64,000 bases of DNA from Candidatus Polarisedimenticolia bacterium (GCA_036001465.1 DASYUH010000056.1:124001-188000); one strand, 5' to 3'. Numbered from the stretch's first letter, positions 27,603 to 38,141 are shown. A program made the numbers and translations. The notes: generated from the sequence alone by a model not told the origin.

Positions 27603-30585
27603 GCACGATCTCCTCGTAGACCGAGCGCACGGCGGCCGCATGCCTCCGGAATGCATCTTGAAGGCTGCGGGCGCGCTCCGGACGGCCAGCCTCGGGGTCC
27701 CCTTCGAAGGCCAGCGCCAGCTCCGCGAGCCGCATGGGATCGTCCGGCAGGCTCTTGAGCGGCCTCTGCCAGATCAGGCGCATTTCGTGATCGAGAGCCC
27801 GGAAAAAGAGGTACGCCTCGTACAGGACCTGAAGTTGACGGTCGTTGAGGTGACCCAGCCGGTGCAGGTGGGTGAGCAGGCGCAGGGTGTCCTTGTCGGA
27901 CGGGCTTCTCACGCCGTGGCGCAGCTGCAGGAGCTCGATGATGAAGTCCAGATCGTAGAATCCCCCTTCGCTCAGCTTGACGCTCGGCGTCGCCCCGTCC
28001 TCCGCCAGCTCCGCCAGCCGGCGGCGCATCGCCTCGACGTCGGCCGCCAGCGTCCCCGGCCCGCGCCCGCGGACGGACTCCAGGAGAGCCGATTCCACCG
28101 TCTCGCCCGCGCGCGCGCCGACGACAGGGTCTCCCGCCACAGGCCTCGCCTTGAGGAACGCCAGCTTCTCCCACACATCGGCGGCGCCGTGCAGATAGTC
28201 CACGATCCCCTCGAGCGAAGCGACGAGCTCTCCCTCCCCGCCCGATGGGCGGAGCCTGAGGTCGACGCTGTAGAGCTGTCCATCGCGACTGAGCGTCGAG
28301 AGGATGCGGACCACACCTTCGCACCAGACGCGGGCCGCCCGGCGGAGATCGGGCCGATCTTCGGGCGCGTCGAGGAGGAAGACCAGATCCAGGTCCGAGC
28401 CATAGTCCATCTCGCGGTATCCGAGTCGACCGAGTCCGAGAACGGCCACGCGCAGACCGCGCGGGCCGCCCCGTCTCCCCCGCGCGAGTTCCTGCCGGGC
28501 CAGGCTGAAGGTCGTGTCGAGGATCGCCTCCGCCAGATCCGACAGGCTCTTCAGGACTTCGCGGAGCGTCGCCTGCCGGTTGATGTCGCGGATGGCGATG
28601 GTCGCCAGCGCTTCCTGGTGGCGGCGACGCAGGTCGGCGGCCCGGGCCCGCCCGTCCCCCGGGAGCCGCAGCACCGGCCGGAACAGCCTCAGATACTCCT
28701 CCCTGCCCGGCGCGCGGACGATCCGGCGGCGGTCTTCCAGGGCGTCCAGGATTCCGGGCTGTCGGATCAGGATGCCGGCGAGCAGGTCGCTCCGGCCCAG
28801 CAGACGAACGGTCGGCGCGAGGATGTCGCGCCGGCTCAGGAACCGCAGGAGGCCTCCGTCCTGCTCGGCGAGCGACGAGAGGAGGCGTTCCAGGTTCTGA
28901 AGGGCTCGCCTCGGATTGACCGAGCGGACCACCGACGTCAGGAGCTGGGGTCCGCTTCGTCGCATGGCCCGGCGGATTTCGATGGCGGCGGCCGCCGCCT
29001 GGAGGTGCTTCCGGATCAGCCGGACCGGCTTCAGCACGGTGATGGGATCGTCGATCCCGGACCGCCGCAGCAGGTCCATGAGCGACTCGTCGTCGAGCCG
29101 ATCGAGCCAGGGATCGGCGCTCTCCTCGTCCAGCCGCACCTGCGCCGCCTGCCCGGTCACCGAATCGTAGAAGCGCCGCACCGCTTCGCGGTGCGCCTCG
29201 AGGATCCCGAGGAGCGTCTCGACCTCGCGGCCTGGAGCCGCCTCGTGCAGGCGCATCCTCCGCGCCACCAGGCCGATCTCGCGGGGGCTGCTTGGCAGGC
29301 TTGCCGTCTGGCGGTTCTCCCCCAGCTGCAGGCGGTGCTCCAGATCGCGCAGGAACACGTAAGCCTTGCTCAAGGACGCATGCTCCTCATCGTGGACGAA
29401 CCCCTTGTCCGCGAGCCGGTGGAGCGCCAGGAGGGTGTTCCCCTGCCGCAGCCAGAGATCCCTGCCTCCGTGCTGCAGCTGCAGGGCCTGAACGCCGAAC
29501 TCCAGCTCGCGGATGCCGCCGCGTCCCAGCTTGATGTCGCTTTCCGAACGCCCTTTCGATCCGAGCCGGGCGTCAATGCGGTCCTTCATTTCGCCGATCT
29601 CCAGGATCACGTAGGGATCCGGGACGGACGCGTACACCAGGGGCTCTACGCTCTCCACGAATCGGCGCCCCAGGAGGAGGTCGCCCGCGGCAGGCCGCGC
29701 CTTGATCAGGGCCTGGCGCTCCCACGTCTCGGCCCAGTTCCGGTAATAGGCCGCCGCGGCAGCGAGCGGGATGACCATCTCTCCGTCCGCGCCGCCGGGA
29801 CGCAGCCCGAGGTCGACGCGGAACACCTGCCCCTCGGGTCCACCGCCCGAGACGAGTCGCGTCACGTCCGTGGCGAGCCGCGAGAAGAACTCCTTGTTGG
29901 AAATCGAGCCCCGCCCGGACGTGTCGATGCCGCCGGTCTCGCCATCTCGCGAGAACAGGTAGAGGAGATCGATGTCGCTGCTGTAGTTCAGCTCCTCCCC
30001 TCCCAGCTTCCCCAGCGCGACGACGGCGAACGTCGCCTCCTCGGGGTGGCCCTGGTCGTCCCTGCAGGCGGGCCGGCCGAACCGGTTCTCGAGGCCCAGG
30101 CGCGCTATGCGCACCGCCTTATCGACCAGCACGTCGGCCAGAAGGGAGAGGGCCCGCGTCACGGCGGGAAGATCGAACTGGCGCAGGATGTCGGCGAGCA
30201 CGATGCGCAGCAGCTCGCGCTTCTTGAAGCGCCTCAGGACGAGCGAGGGATCCTGTGCCGCATTCAGATGGACGAAGCGCGCCAGCTCCTCATCAAGATC
30301 GGCGCGGGTCGGCGAGGCGCGAGGCCCCCCGCTCGCCGGGAGAGCGTCCAGAAACTCGGGATTCTGGACCAGGAGGGACGCGAGGTAGGGGCTGAAGCCT
30401 GCAAGGGTGATGAAATTCAGTATTCGGGATGGTTCGAGGGGCCGGCCGCTGTCCTCCCGGACCCTGGCCAGCGCGCGCAGGGCGGAGTCGGGATCCGGGA
30501 GCCGGCGCACGTGCTCCACGAGACGGGCCGCCTCGTCCGCCGGCAGGAGCGCCCCGAGCACCCTGTCGATTCCCGTATCAGCCAC
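27598..30585 (-). CDS. glnE: Glutamine synthetase adenylyltransferase/adenylyl-removing enzyme
   Basis: A 995-residue bifunctional enzyme that attaches AMP to, or removes it from, glutamine synthetase in response to nitrogen state. Two nucleotidyltransferase domains are visible. The N-terminal deadenylylating one has SSDIDLLYLF near residue 202 and the C-terminal adenylylating one has GSDLDLVFLLD near residue 730; a regulatory helical region lies between them. The size is normal. It starts with a GTG 74 bases after glnA, whose product has the target tyrosine. No PII protein gene (glnB) is in the window. Confidence 0.95.
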   Translation of the reverse strand: MADTGIDRVLGALLPADEAARLVEHVRRLPDPDSALRALARVREDSGRPLEPSRILNFITLAGFSPYLASLLVQNPEFLDALPASGGPRASPTRADLDEELARFVHLNAAQDPSLVLRRFKKRELLRIVLADILRQFDLPAVTRALSLLADVLVDKAVRIARLGLENRFGRPACRDDQGHPEEATFAVVALGKLGGEELNYSSDIDLLYLFSRDGETGGIDTSGRGSISNKEFFSRLATDVTRLVSGGGPEGQVFRVDLGLRPGGADGEMVIPLAAAAAYYRNWAETWERQALIKARPAAGDLLLGRRFVESVEPLVYASVPDPYVILEIGEMKDRIDARLGSKGRSESDIKLGRGGIRELEFGVQALQLQHGGRDLWLRQGNTLLALHRLADKGFVHDEEHASLSKAYVFLRDLEHRLQLGENRQTASLPSSPREIGLVARRMRLHEAAPGREVETLLGILEAHREAVRRFYDSVTGQAAQVRLDEESADPWLDRLDDESLMDLLRRSGIDDPITVLKPVRLIRKHLQAAAAAIEIRRAMRRSGPQLLTSVVRSVNPRRALQNLERLLSSLAEQDGGLLRFLSRRDILAPTVRLLGRSDLLAGILIRQPGILDALEDRRRIVRAPGREEYLRLFRPVLRLPGDGRARAADLRRRHQEALATIAIRDINRQATLREVLKSLSDLAEAILDTTFSLARQELARGRRGGPRGLRVAVLGLGRLGYREMDYGSDLDLVFLLDAPEDRPDLRRAARVWCEGVVRILSTLSRDGQLYSVDLRLRPSGGEGELVASLEGIVDYLHGAADVWEKLAFLKARPVAGDPVVGARAGETVESALLESVRGRGPGTLAADVEAMRRRLAELAEDGATPSVKLSEGGFYDLDFIIELLQLRHGVRSPSDKDTLRLLTHLHRLGHLNDRQLQVLYEAYLFFRALDHEMRLIWQRPLKSLPDDPMRLAELALAFEGDPEAGRPERARSLQDAFRRHAAAVRSVYEEIVR

Positions 30586-30659
30586 GCACAGCCCCCCCGC
30601 GACCGTCGCCCGTCCTGCCGCTCAAGGGGCTCCGCCGCGGGAACAGAGCACGCCCGGAA

Positions 30660-32078
<1,419 letters not shown>

Positions 32079-32130
32079 GTGGTTTGACGTCTCCTTCATG
32101 AGAGGGGTCCGGAACACGATGAGGGCGCGG

Positions 32131-32158
32131 ATTATAGCACGCGCTTCCAGGTCGTCAA
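32131..32158 (-). promoter_or_regulatory. Sigma-70-type promoter for glnA-glnE
   Basis: On the minus strand TTGACG (32153-32158), a 16-base spacer and TATAAT (32131-32136) precede glnA by about 50 bases. I see no sigma-54 type -24/-12 pair here, though nitrogen genes often have one and rpoN is encoded at 53.6 kb. Confidence 0.7.
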
Positions 32159-32231
32159 CTCGGCGACCGGACCGTGCCGGCGCCTCCCGGTGTCTCGACG
32201 GAGACGGGAGCGGGTGCTATAGTCGAAGCTG

Positions 32232-33359
32232 ATGGCCGGACGCTGCGGCATCCTGATTCTCCTGATCGCCGGGATCGTCTCCGGAGCGCGCGCTCAGGAT
32301 GCCGCGCCTCCGGGTCCGGCGCCCGGAGAGGGGCCGGCCGCCGCCGCGACACCCGCCGCGACCCCGGAATCCGCGCCGGACTGCAGCGCCAGGCCGCTCG
32401 ATTCCTCGGAGCGTGACACGCTCCTGCGCCTGGCGTGGCGGACGCTGGCCGGTCATCTCACCAACCATCCGATCCAGGACGCCGATCTGGAGGCTTACGC
32501 GTTCACGCCGTGTCTCACAGCCGCGCGGGGCCTGTTCGTGACCCTGAAGAAGGCAGGGCGCGTCCGGGGCATGCAGGGGGACATCGAGTCGTCGCGTCCT
32601 CTGTACCAGCAGGTCATCGTGTTCACGCGCCGTGCCGCCACCCGGGATCCGCGCTTCCTGCCGCTGACGGACATCGATCTGGGCGAGACCGTCATCGAGC
32701 TCGACATCATCGGAGCGCGCACCAGGGTTTCGGGGCCCGCGGAGATGCGACTCGACGGCCGGGGCGTGTTTCTGGAGAAGTGGGGACGCCGGGCGCTCTT
32801 CCTGCCGGCGCTCCTGGCCGGGAAGGGCTGGACGGCCGAAAAGACCCTGGATGAGCTCTGCGCGCAGGCCGCCCTTCCCCGTGGATCGTGGTCGGAGTCG
32901 GCGCGCATCGAGGTGTTTGCAACGGAGAACGTCGCGGGGCCGCAGCCCGCGCCCTCCCCTGTGACCCCCCCGCTCCCGGAGGGGCCCGCTCCGTCCCCCG
33001 CCGCGTCGCCCCGCGGCGTGCCGGGCCGGACGGGGTCCCAGGACAGGCTCCTACCGGTGTCGCTCGTAGGAAAGCGGGACGATCGAGGACTTGAAGGAAT
33101 CCAGGATCTGGTCGATCTCGGCGGCGAGTTGCGCCTCTTTCTCCGGACTGGGGTTGGCGCTGTCGGTCCCGAGAGTGCGGCCGTGGGCCAGTGCCAGGAC
33201 GTAGTATTCAACGTCCTCGCGGCCGCCCCAGAAGACCTTGGCCTTGAGCGGCCCCTCGCCCAGCCTGTTCTTGATGGTGTCCACCCAGCGTCCGTCGATG
33301 GTCCAGGCCTCGGCGTATTTCTTCCACTCGCCACGATTGACCTGGAGTCCCTCCTGTGA
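32232..33359 (+). CDS. Exported AMMECR1-domain protein with an overrun C-terminus
   Basis: A 375-residue open frame. Residues 1-23 look like a signal peptide (hydrophobic ILILLIAGIV, cut near ARAQ). After a Pro/Ala-rich spacer, residues about 50-236 form an AMMECR1 domain (GLFVTLKKAGRVRGMQGD, DIDLGETVIELDII, FLEKWGRRALFLPALLA). The family is usually cytosolic and of uncertain function. A second Pro-rich stretch follows to residue about 273, and the last 103 residues are encoded antisense to the converging gene 33051-34178. That tail looks accidental, as if a stop codon had been lost. The start has no strong ribosome binding site. Confidence 0.72.
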   Translation: MAGRCGILILLIAGIVSGARAQDAAPPGPAPGEGPAAAATPAATPESAPDCSARPLDSSERDTLLRLAWRTLAGHLTNHPIQDADLEAYAFTPCLTAARGLFVTLKKAGRVRGMQGDIESSRPLYQQVIVFTRRAATRDPRFLPLTDIDLGETVIELDIIGARTRVSGPAEMRLDGRGVFLEKWGRRALFLPALLAGKGWTAEKTLDELCAQAALPRGSWSESARIEVFATENVAGPQPAPSPVTPPLPEGPAPSPAASPRGVPGRTGSQDRLLPVSLVGKRDDRGLEGIQDLVDLGGELRLFLRTGVGAVGPESAAVGQCQDVVFNVLAAAPEDLGLERPLAQPVLDGVHPASVDGPGLGVFLPLATIDLESLL

Positions 33360-34178
33360 GACATCGAACTCCCCGCACCAGCGCAGGTACTCTCGCAGCT
33401 TCTTGAGGAGCGCCTCCTTGTCCTCCAGCCGCTCGTTCTTCTGGGCAGGCCTGTAGATGACCACGAGCTGGATGTTGTCCCCGGGGGGACCGCTGCGAAG
33501 CCGGAAGTGTCCGCTGTACTGGTTCTCTCCGGGAAACGTCCCGATGACCCCCGTCGGGAAGCGTCCCTGCGCGCTGGCGGCGACGGGAGCGAACTCCCAT
33601 TCCTTGCGATTCGGCACCGCCTTGGCGAAATTGAAGGTGATGTTGTTGTACTTGTTGAGAAAGCGCTCCAGGCCGCCGACCACGTTCGAATAGATGAACA
33701 GGTCGTACGTGTTGTCCGGCATCTTGGCGGTCTGACGTTGTCCGGCGGCATCGGCGTACGAGATCTCTACGCCCGGGAAGGTGATCTCGTTCAGCCGCCG
33801 GGCGAGCACCAGCTCGTTGGGGATCACGGCGTACATGCGGTTCTTGAAGGTGGGCATGCTCGCGTAGAACGCGTTCCCCTCGACCTTGCGCGAGGACGAT
33901 TGCTCGCCCGTGGCCTCGGTGCCGATGTCGCGCTGGTAGGTCTCCTTCACGCTCACGCCATCGGGGTAGGTCTGCTTGAAGGTCACGTCGCTGAACGCCT
34001 GCCCGCTGATGTTGTAGACGACCATGTTGGTGACCAGGGAGAATTTCCCCGAGCCGATGTCGAACTTCGCCCCGTAGGAGGGATAGACGCTGAACAGGAG
34101 CCCGTCCGACATGGCGGGACGGGAAGCGACACACAGGAAGGCGGCTGCCACGAAGGCCGCGGCGCGGGCACGCGTCAT
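33051..34178 (-). CDS. Exported protein, function unknown
   Basis: A 375-residue protein with an N-terminal signal peptide (AAAFVAAAFLCVASRPAMS). The mature part is mixed alpha/beta: beta-rich at first (VTNMVVYNISGQAFSDVTFKQTYPDG, residues about 48-75) with a helical C-terminal third (KLREYLRWCGEFDV, EAQLAAEIDQILDSFKSS). A strong ribosome binding site (GAGGAGG) precedes the ATG, and an extended -10 promoter lies upstream. I recognise no family. Its last 103 codons overlap the AMMECR1 gene on the other strand; the composition here looks like real protein, so I treat this gene as the genuine one in the overlap. Confidence 0.72.
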   Translation of the reverse strand: MTRARAAAFVAAAFLCVASRPAMSDGLLFSVYPSYGAKFDIGSGKFSLVTNMVVYNISGQAFSDVTFKQTYPDGVSVKETYQRDIGTEATGEQSSSRKVEGNAFYASMPTFKNRMYAVIPNELVLARRLNEITFPGVEISYADAAGQRQTAKMPDNTYDLFIYSNVVGGLERFLNKYNNITFNFAKAVPNRKEWEFAPVAASAQGRFPTGVIGTFPGENQYSGHFRLRSGPPGDNIQLVVIYRPAQKNERLEDKEALLKKLREYLRWCGEFDVSQEGLQVNRGEWKKYAEAWTIDGRWVDTIKNRLGEGPLKAKVFWGGREDVEYYVLALAHGRTLGTDSANPSPEKEAQLAAEIDQILDSFKSSIVPLSYERHR

Positions 34179-34217
34179 GATCCAGGATCCTCCTCAGGAA
34201 TTCGCAAAAGGGAAAGA

Positions 34218-34226
34218 ATTATAGCA
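34218..34226 (-). promoter_or_regulatory. Extended -10 promoter for the secreted unknown gene
   Basis: On the minus strand TGCTATAAT (34218-34226) is an extended -10 element about 40 bases upstream of the ATG at 34178. It sits at the 3' end of the CPBP protease gene; I see no good -35 box. Confidence 0.45.
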
Positions 34227-35025
34227 TGGGCCCGGGCGACCACCGGTGCCGCGGGCGCAGGAGGAGCGCCGCGCCGGCGAGGCATGCGGCCGAAGCGACG
34301 TGCACCCAAGAGGAATGGAGCAGGACGGCCTGCGAGCCGGCGTCCAGGCCGGCCAGGCCGAGGGACAGGCCGTTGTTGAGCGCGTGCGCCAGCATGGCGG
34401 GCAACAGGCTCCCCGTCCGGTGCACCAGGAAGCCGAGGAACAGGCCGATCACCAGGAGCACCGAGAAACGCCACGGGTTCAGGTGAAATCCGGCGAAGAC
34501 CACGGCGCCCGCCACGATCGCTTTCGGGGCGCTCTCGAACTCCCGCAGGAGCCCCGCATGAACGAAGCCCCGGAACAGGATTTCCTCGCACACGGAAGGA
34601 ACCACGGCGACGACGACTAGGAGAACGAGAAACTCTCCGGGGCCGTCGAAGGATGCGAGGTCCTCGAAGAGCGTCTTCCACAGGCCGGGAAGCGGAAAGA
34701 AGCGGTCCTGCCAGAGGACCGCGTAGTTCAGGACATGGTTCATGCCGGCCGTCCCCAGCACGGCGCCGCAGAGGTCGGAGGCTCGCGGCCGCCGCAGCGG
34801 CAGAATGGCCCGGCCGTCCAGGTAGAAGACGCGGATCGCCAGGAAGACCGGTGCGGCGATGAAACCCAGCTGGGTCACGAGAAGACCGAAACGCAGGTTG
34901 GCGAGCTGAAGCATGCCTCCCGGGATGTTGAGCAGCAGAATGATCCCGAGGAGGAGCGCCACTTCGCGCCGCTCGGGCGCCCGTCGGAGGGCCCGCGCCG
35001 ACGGAGGTGCGGCGTCCGGTATCAT
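34219..35025 (-). CDS. CPBP (CAAX/Rce1-like) intramembrane metalloprotease
   Basis: A 268-residue protein with about seven hydrophobic segments. The three CPBP motifs are present: EEILFRGFVHAGLL (EExxxR) near residue 145, FAGFHLNPW near 175 and LAHALNNGLS near 215. These carry the catalytic glutamates and the metal-binding His/Asn. Bacterial members cleave membrane or prenylated substrates, or give bacteriocin self-immunity; no such gene is adjacent, so the target is unknown. It starts 10 bases after the MglA gene and is likely co-transcribed. Confidence 0.87.
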   Translation of the reverse strand: MIPDAAPPSARALRRAPERREVALLLGIILLLNIPGGMLQLANLRFGLLVTQLGFIAAPVFLAIRVFYLDGRAILPLRRPRASDLCGAVLGTAGMNHVLNYAVLWQDRFFPLPGLWKTLFEDLASFDGPGEFLVLLVVVAVVPSVCEEILFRGFVHAGLLREFESAPKAIVAGAVVFAGFHLNPWRFSVLLVIGLFLGFLVHRTGSLLPAMLAHALNNGLSLGLAGLDAGSQAVLLHSSWVHVASAACLAGAALLLRPRHRWSPGPML

Positions 35026-35035
35026 GCGGGCGGAA

Positions 35036-36325
35036 TCAGCGCGACAGGCGAATCGTGACCTTCAGGTTGAGGCGCACCGTCCTCCCGTCGACCGTCGCCG
35101 CCACCGGAACGTCGATGGTGCGCTCCTGCCCGGGAGACAGGGCGCCCACGTCGATGGAAGGCCGGTCCGGACCGCCCGGGGACGGGTCCCAACCCTCCTC
35201 GAGGTCGATCGGCTCCTCGAGGTCCAGGGGCTCCTCCGCCACGGACGGCTCCCCCACGACGCGCAGGCCCGCGGGGGAACGGGGCGCCGGCCGGCCGGCG
35301 CCCGCGCGTGCCGCCACGGGCATGGGCTCATCCTCCAGCTCCTGCAGGAGGTCGGATCCCAGATCCACCGAATCCCCTTCCGACTGGACCAGGTCGGGCA
35401 AGTCGATGTCCTCGACCAGCTCGAGGAGGTCCTCCGACGGGGGCGCGACCGCCCGCGGCGGCGCGGGGACCGGGGTTCCCCGACCGGGCCGCGGGGCGCG
35501 CACGGGAGGCGGTGCGGGGGCGGGCTCATCCGTCTCGAGGATCTCGAGCGCCAGGTCATCCGGCTCGAGAGCGGGCGCCGGACGCGGGGGGACCACCGGC
35601 CGAATGGCCGGCGACACCCCCCTCGGACCCGGTGCGGAGGGCCTGGCGGGTGGCGCGGCGAGGTCGGCCGCGGCCGGCCCGCTGCCCGCGCGCGACGGCG
35701 ATTCGGCCTCCGGGGCCATGCCCGCGCCGTCGAGCTTGTACTTCGCGGCCAGGTTGTTCAGCACCAGCTTGGTGATCGCCTTCAGAGTATCCTCGACGCC
35801 GATTCCCGTCGTCGCCACCGCCTCGTAGAACGGCGCGTTGTGGCGGTTGATCTGCGTGTTCATCTCCTCGATCGAGGCGAGATGAGGCAGGTCCCTCTTG
35901 TTGAATTGCATCACGAGGGGGGTCTCCTCGATCCGCAGTCCCATCTCGCGCAGGTTGTCCTCGAGGTTCTTGTAGCTCTCCACGTTGGCCTCCACCATCT
36001 TGGCCTGCGAATCGGCCACGAACACGACGCCGTCCGCACCCTTCAAGACGAGCTTGCGCGTGGAGTTGTAGAACACCTGTCCCGGCACGGTGTAGAGCTG
36101 AACACGAGTCTTCATGCCGCGGATCTTCCCCAGCTCGATCGGCAGGAAATCGAAGAACAGCGTCCGATCCGTCTTGGTCGCCAGGGACAGCATCTTTCCT
36201 TTCTTGACGTTGTCGGGAAGGGATTCATAGATGAACTGGAGGTTGGTGGTCTTCCCGCAGAGCCCCGGCCCGTAGTAGACGATCTTGGCCGTCAGCTCGC
36301 GGGTCGAATAGTTGAAGAGGACCAT
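35036..36325 (-). CDS. MglA-like polarity GTPase with long C-terminal extension
   Basis: A 429-residue small-GTPase fusion. Residues 1-200 match MglA of Myxococcus: the P-loop GPGLCGKTTN at 19-28, DRTLFFDFLP (switch region), TVPGQ and QFNKRDL for guanine binding. MglA usually ends there at about 195 residues. Here a Pro/Ala-rich and acidic linker (about 200-385) continues to a small C-terminal beta-rich segment (about 385-429). MglA sets the pole for motility and sensing; the linker may tether it to a partner. No MglB/roadblock GAP is in the window. A strong promoter precedes it. Confidence 0.85.
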   Translation of the reverse strand: MVLFNYSTRELTAKIVYYGPGLCGKTTNLQFIYESLPDNVKKGKMLSLATKTDRTLFFDFLPIELGKIRGMKTRVQLYTVPGQVFYNSTRKLVLKGADGVVFVADSQAKMVEANVESYKNLEDNLREMGLRIEETPLVMQFNKRDLPHLASIEEMNTQINRHNAPFYEAVATTGIGVEDTLKAITKLVLNNLAAKYKLDGAGMAPEAESPSRAGSGPAAADLAAPPARPSAPGPRGVSPAIRPVVPPRPAPALEPDDLALEILETDEPAPAPPPVRAPRPGRGTPVPAPPRAVAPPSEDLLELVEDIDLPDLVQSEGDSVDLGSDLLQELEDEPMPVAARAGAGRPAPRSPAGLRVVGEPSVAEEPLDLEEPIDLEEGWDPSPGGPDRPSIDVGALSPGQERTIDVPVAATVDGRTVRLNLKVTIRLSR

Positions 36326-36346
36326 TCAACCTCCGCTGGGCGGGCG

Positions 36347-36375
36347 AATATAACACCCGATCCGGGGGGTGTCAA
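36347..36375 (-). promoter_or_regulatory. Sigma-70-type promoter for the MglA gene
   Basis: On the minus strand TTGACA (36370-36375), a 17-base spacer and TATATT (36347-36352) lie just upstream of the ATG at 36325. They overlap the stop region of der, so the transcript leader would be about 15 bases, with GGAGG inside it. Confidence 0.75.
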
Positions 36376-37688
36376 CGAACCGGCCCGCGCCGCCTGAAGC
36401 TGAGGACCAGGGGAGAGCGGAAGATCCCGAGACGGGCGCGCAGGCGGCCCGCCATGAAGCGGCGATAGGGCTCGGGGACCTGCCTTCCATTGCCGAAGAC
36501 GAGGAATCGGGGAGGCGCCCCTCCCACCTGCGTCATGGAGTAGAAGCGCACCTCCCTCCCGCGGTCGGCGGGGGGCTGCTTCTCGCTCAGGATCTCCTGA
36601 AGCGCGCGGTTGAGATCGGCGGTCGAAAACCGCTTCTGGCTTTCCTCCCGGATCCCCTGGAGCGCGGACAGAAGATCCCCGACTCCCTCGCCCGTCAGGG
36701 CCGACACGGAGACGATGGGGACATGCGCCGAGAAGCCCATCGCCGCCCGGATCTCCCGCAGCCGGGACTCGACGGACCCCCGCTGACGGCCGACGAGGTC
36801 GATCTTGTTCGCGGCCACGACGGCGGGGACGTGCTGCAGGCCGATGAGGCCGACGATCGCGAGATCCTGATGCCCGATCGCGACGCTGGCGTCCACCATG
36901 GCGACGGCGAGCTCGGCCTCCTCGAGGGCCTGGCGCGCCTTCAGGACGCTCACCCATTCGATGTCCTCTCCTCGGCGGGCGCGCCTCCGGATCCCCGCCG
37001 TGTCGATGATCCGGTAGGTCGTGCCGGCATGCACGAACGTGGCGTCGATGGGATCGCGCGTGGTCCCGGCCACCGGATTGACCAGGACACGGTCCTCCTT
37101 CACCAGGCGATTGAACAGGGAGGACTTGCCCACGTTCGGGCGGCCGACGATCGCCACCGGCACGCCCGTCTGCCCGGCCTCCGCGGGGGCCTCGGGTAGA
37201 GCGCGAACGATTCCGTCCACGAGCTCATCCAGGCCCCGCCCCTCCTCGGCGGAGACGGCCACCACGTCGCCGAGACCGAGACGGTAGACCTCGAATTCGA
37301 TCCCTTCCAGCCGGGCCGCGTCAACCTTGTTTGCGACGGGGATGATCGGCTTCTCCGCGGCGCGCAGAACCCGTGCGACCTCGAGGTCGAGCGGCGTCAG
37401 GCCTGCACGCGCATCCATCAGAAACAGGATGACATCCGCCTCGTCGACCGCCTTGAGGGCCTCCTCCCGGATCCTCCCCGTCAGGCCGTCCGTCGATCCG
37501 CTCACCATTCCTCCGGTGTCCACCAGGGTGATCTTCCTGCCGAACAGGTCGCACTCCGCCGCGAGACGGTCGCGCGTGACCCCCGGCATGTCCGAGACGA
37601 TCGCCTTGCGTCGACCGAGCATGCGGTTGAAAAGAGTGGACTTGCCGACGTTCGGCGCACCGACGATAGCGACCACGGGAAGCGGCAC
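36372..37688 (-). CDS. der: Ribosome assembly GTPase Der (EngA)
   Basis: A 438-residue tandem GTPase needed for 50S subunit maturation. Two G domains each carry a full set of motifs: GAPNVGKSTLFNRM near residue 10 and GRPNVGKSSLFNRL near residue 182, plus NKVD and NKID. The C-terminal KH-like domain follows (about 350-438). The length is normal. Its start lies in a short gap with a possible extended -10 element (TGCTATATT, 37735-37743) on the minus strand. Confidence 0.96.
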   Translation of the reverse strand: MPLPVVAIVGAPNVGKSTLFNRMLGRRKAIVSDMPGVTRDRLAAECDLFGRKITLVDTGGMVSGSTDGLTGRIREEALKAVDEADVILFLMDARAGLTPLDLEVARVLRAAEKPIIPVANKVDAARLEGIEFEVYRLGLGDVVAVSAEEGRGLDELVDGIVRALPEAPAEAGQTGVPVAIVGRPNVGKSSLFNRLVKEDRVLVNPVAGTTRDPIDATFVHAGTTYRIIDTAGIRRRARRGEDIEWVSVLKARQALEEAELAVAMVDASVAIGHQDLAIVGLIGLQHVPAVVAANKIDLVGRQRGSVESRLREIRAAMGFSAHVPIVSVSALTGEGVGDLLSALQGIREESQKRFSTADLNRALQEILSEKQPPADRGREVRFYSMTQVGGAPPRFLVFGNGRQVPEPYRRFMAGRLRARLGIFRSPLVLSFRRRGPVR

Positions 37689-37764
37689 GGTTCAAACTCC
37701 CAGGAGCCCGGCGCAAATTGTTGAAGCCCAACGGAATATAGCACAGGCGGCCCTTCGCGCCCTC

Positions 37765-37794
37765 TTGACAGCCCTCGTCGTAGCTGCCTATAAT
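37765..37794 (+). promoter_or_regulatory. Consensus sigma-70 promoter for the HU gene
   Basis: TTGACA (37765-37770), an 18-base spacer and TATAAT (37789-37794) match both consensus boxes exactly. Transcription would start near 37801, giving a leader of about 45 bases before the ATG at 37845. This predicts strong, constitutive expression. Confidence 0.85.
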
Positions 37795-37844
37795 TTCAGC
37801 AACTTACGAATGTTTCCGGGTGGAATCGATCGGGGGGGCGTGGA

Positions 37845-38114
37845 ATGATCAAGACCGACATCATTAATAATGTCGCCAAGAACGCCGATATCACTCGCGT
37901 CAAGGCGGTTGTGGCCGTCGAAGCGATCCTCGACGCCATGAAGGAATCGATGCGCCGGGGCGACCGGATCGAGCTGCGGGGATTCGGCGTCTTCCAGGTC
38001 AAGCCTAGAAAGAAGGGGATTGGGCGGAACCCTCGTACCGGGACCGAGGTCCGAATCCCCCCCGGAAAAACGATCCGCTTCAAGCCCGGAAAGAACCTCC
38101 GCAACCTGAGATAG
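37845..38114 (+). CDS. HU-family nucleoid protein
   Basis: An 89-residue DNA-bending protein of normal HU length. Seen are the N-terminal helices (MIKTDIINNVAKNA), IELRGFGVFQV at the core, KKGIGRNPRTGTEV in the DNA arm, and IRFKPGKNLRNLR at the end. It is encoded alone behind a consensus promoter, unlike the 110-residue IHF-like paralogue at 15574-15906, which sits after rpsA. The two may form different dimers. Confidence 0.94.
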   Translation: MIKTDIINNVAKNADITRVKAVVAVEAILDAMKESMRRGDRIELRGFGVFQVKPRKKGIGRNPRTGTEVRIPPGKTIRFKPGKNLRNLR

Positions 38115-38141
38115 CCAAGCCCGCGGTAGAATGCCGTGGCG

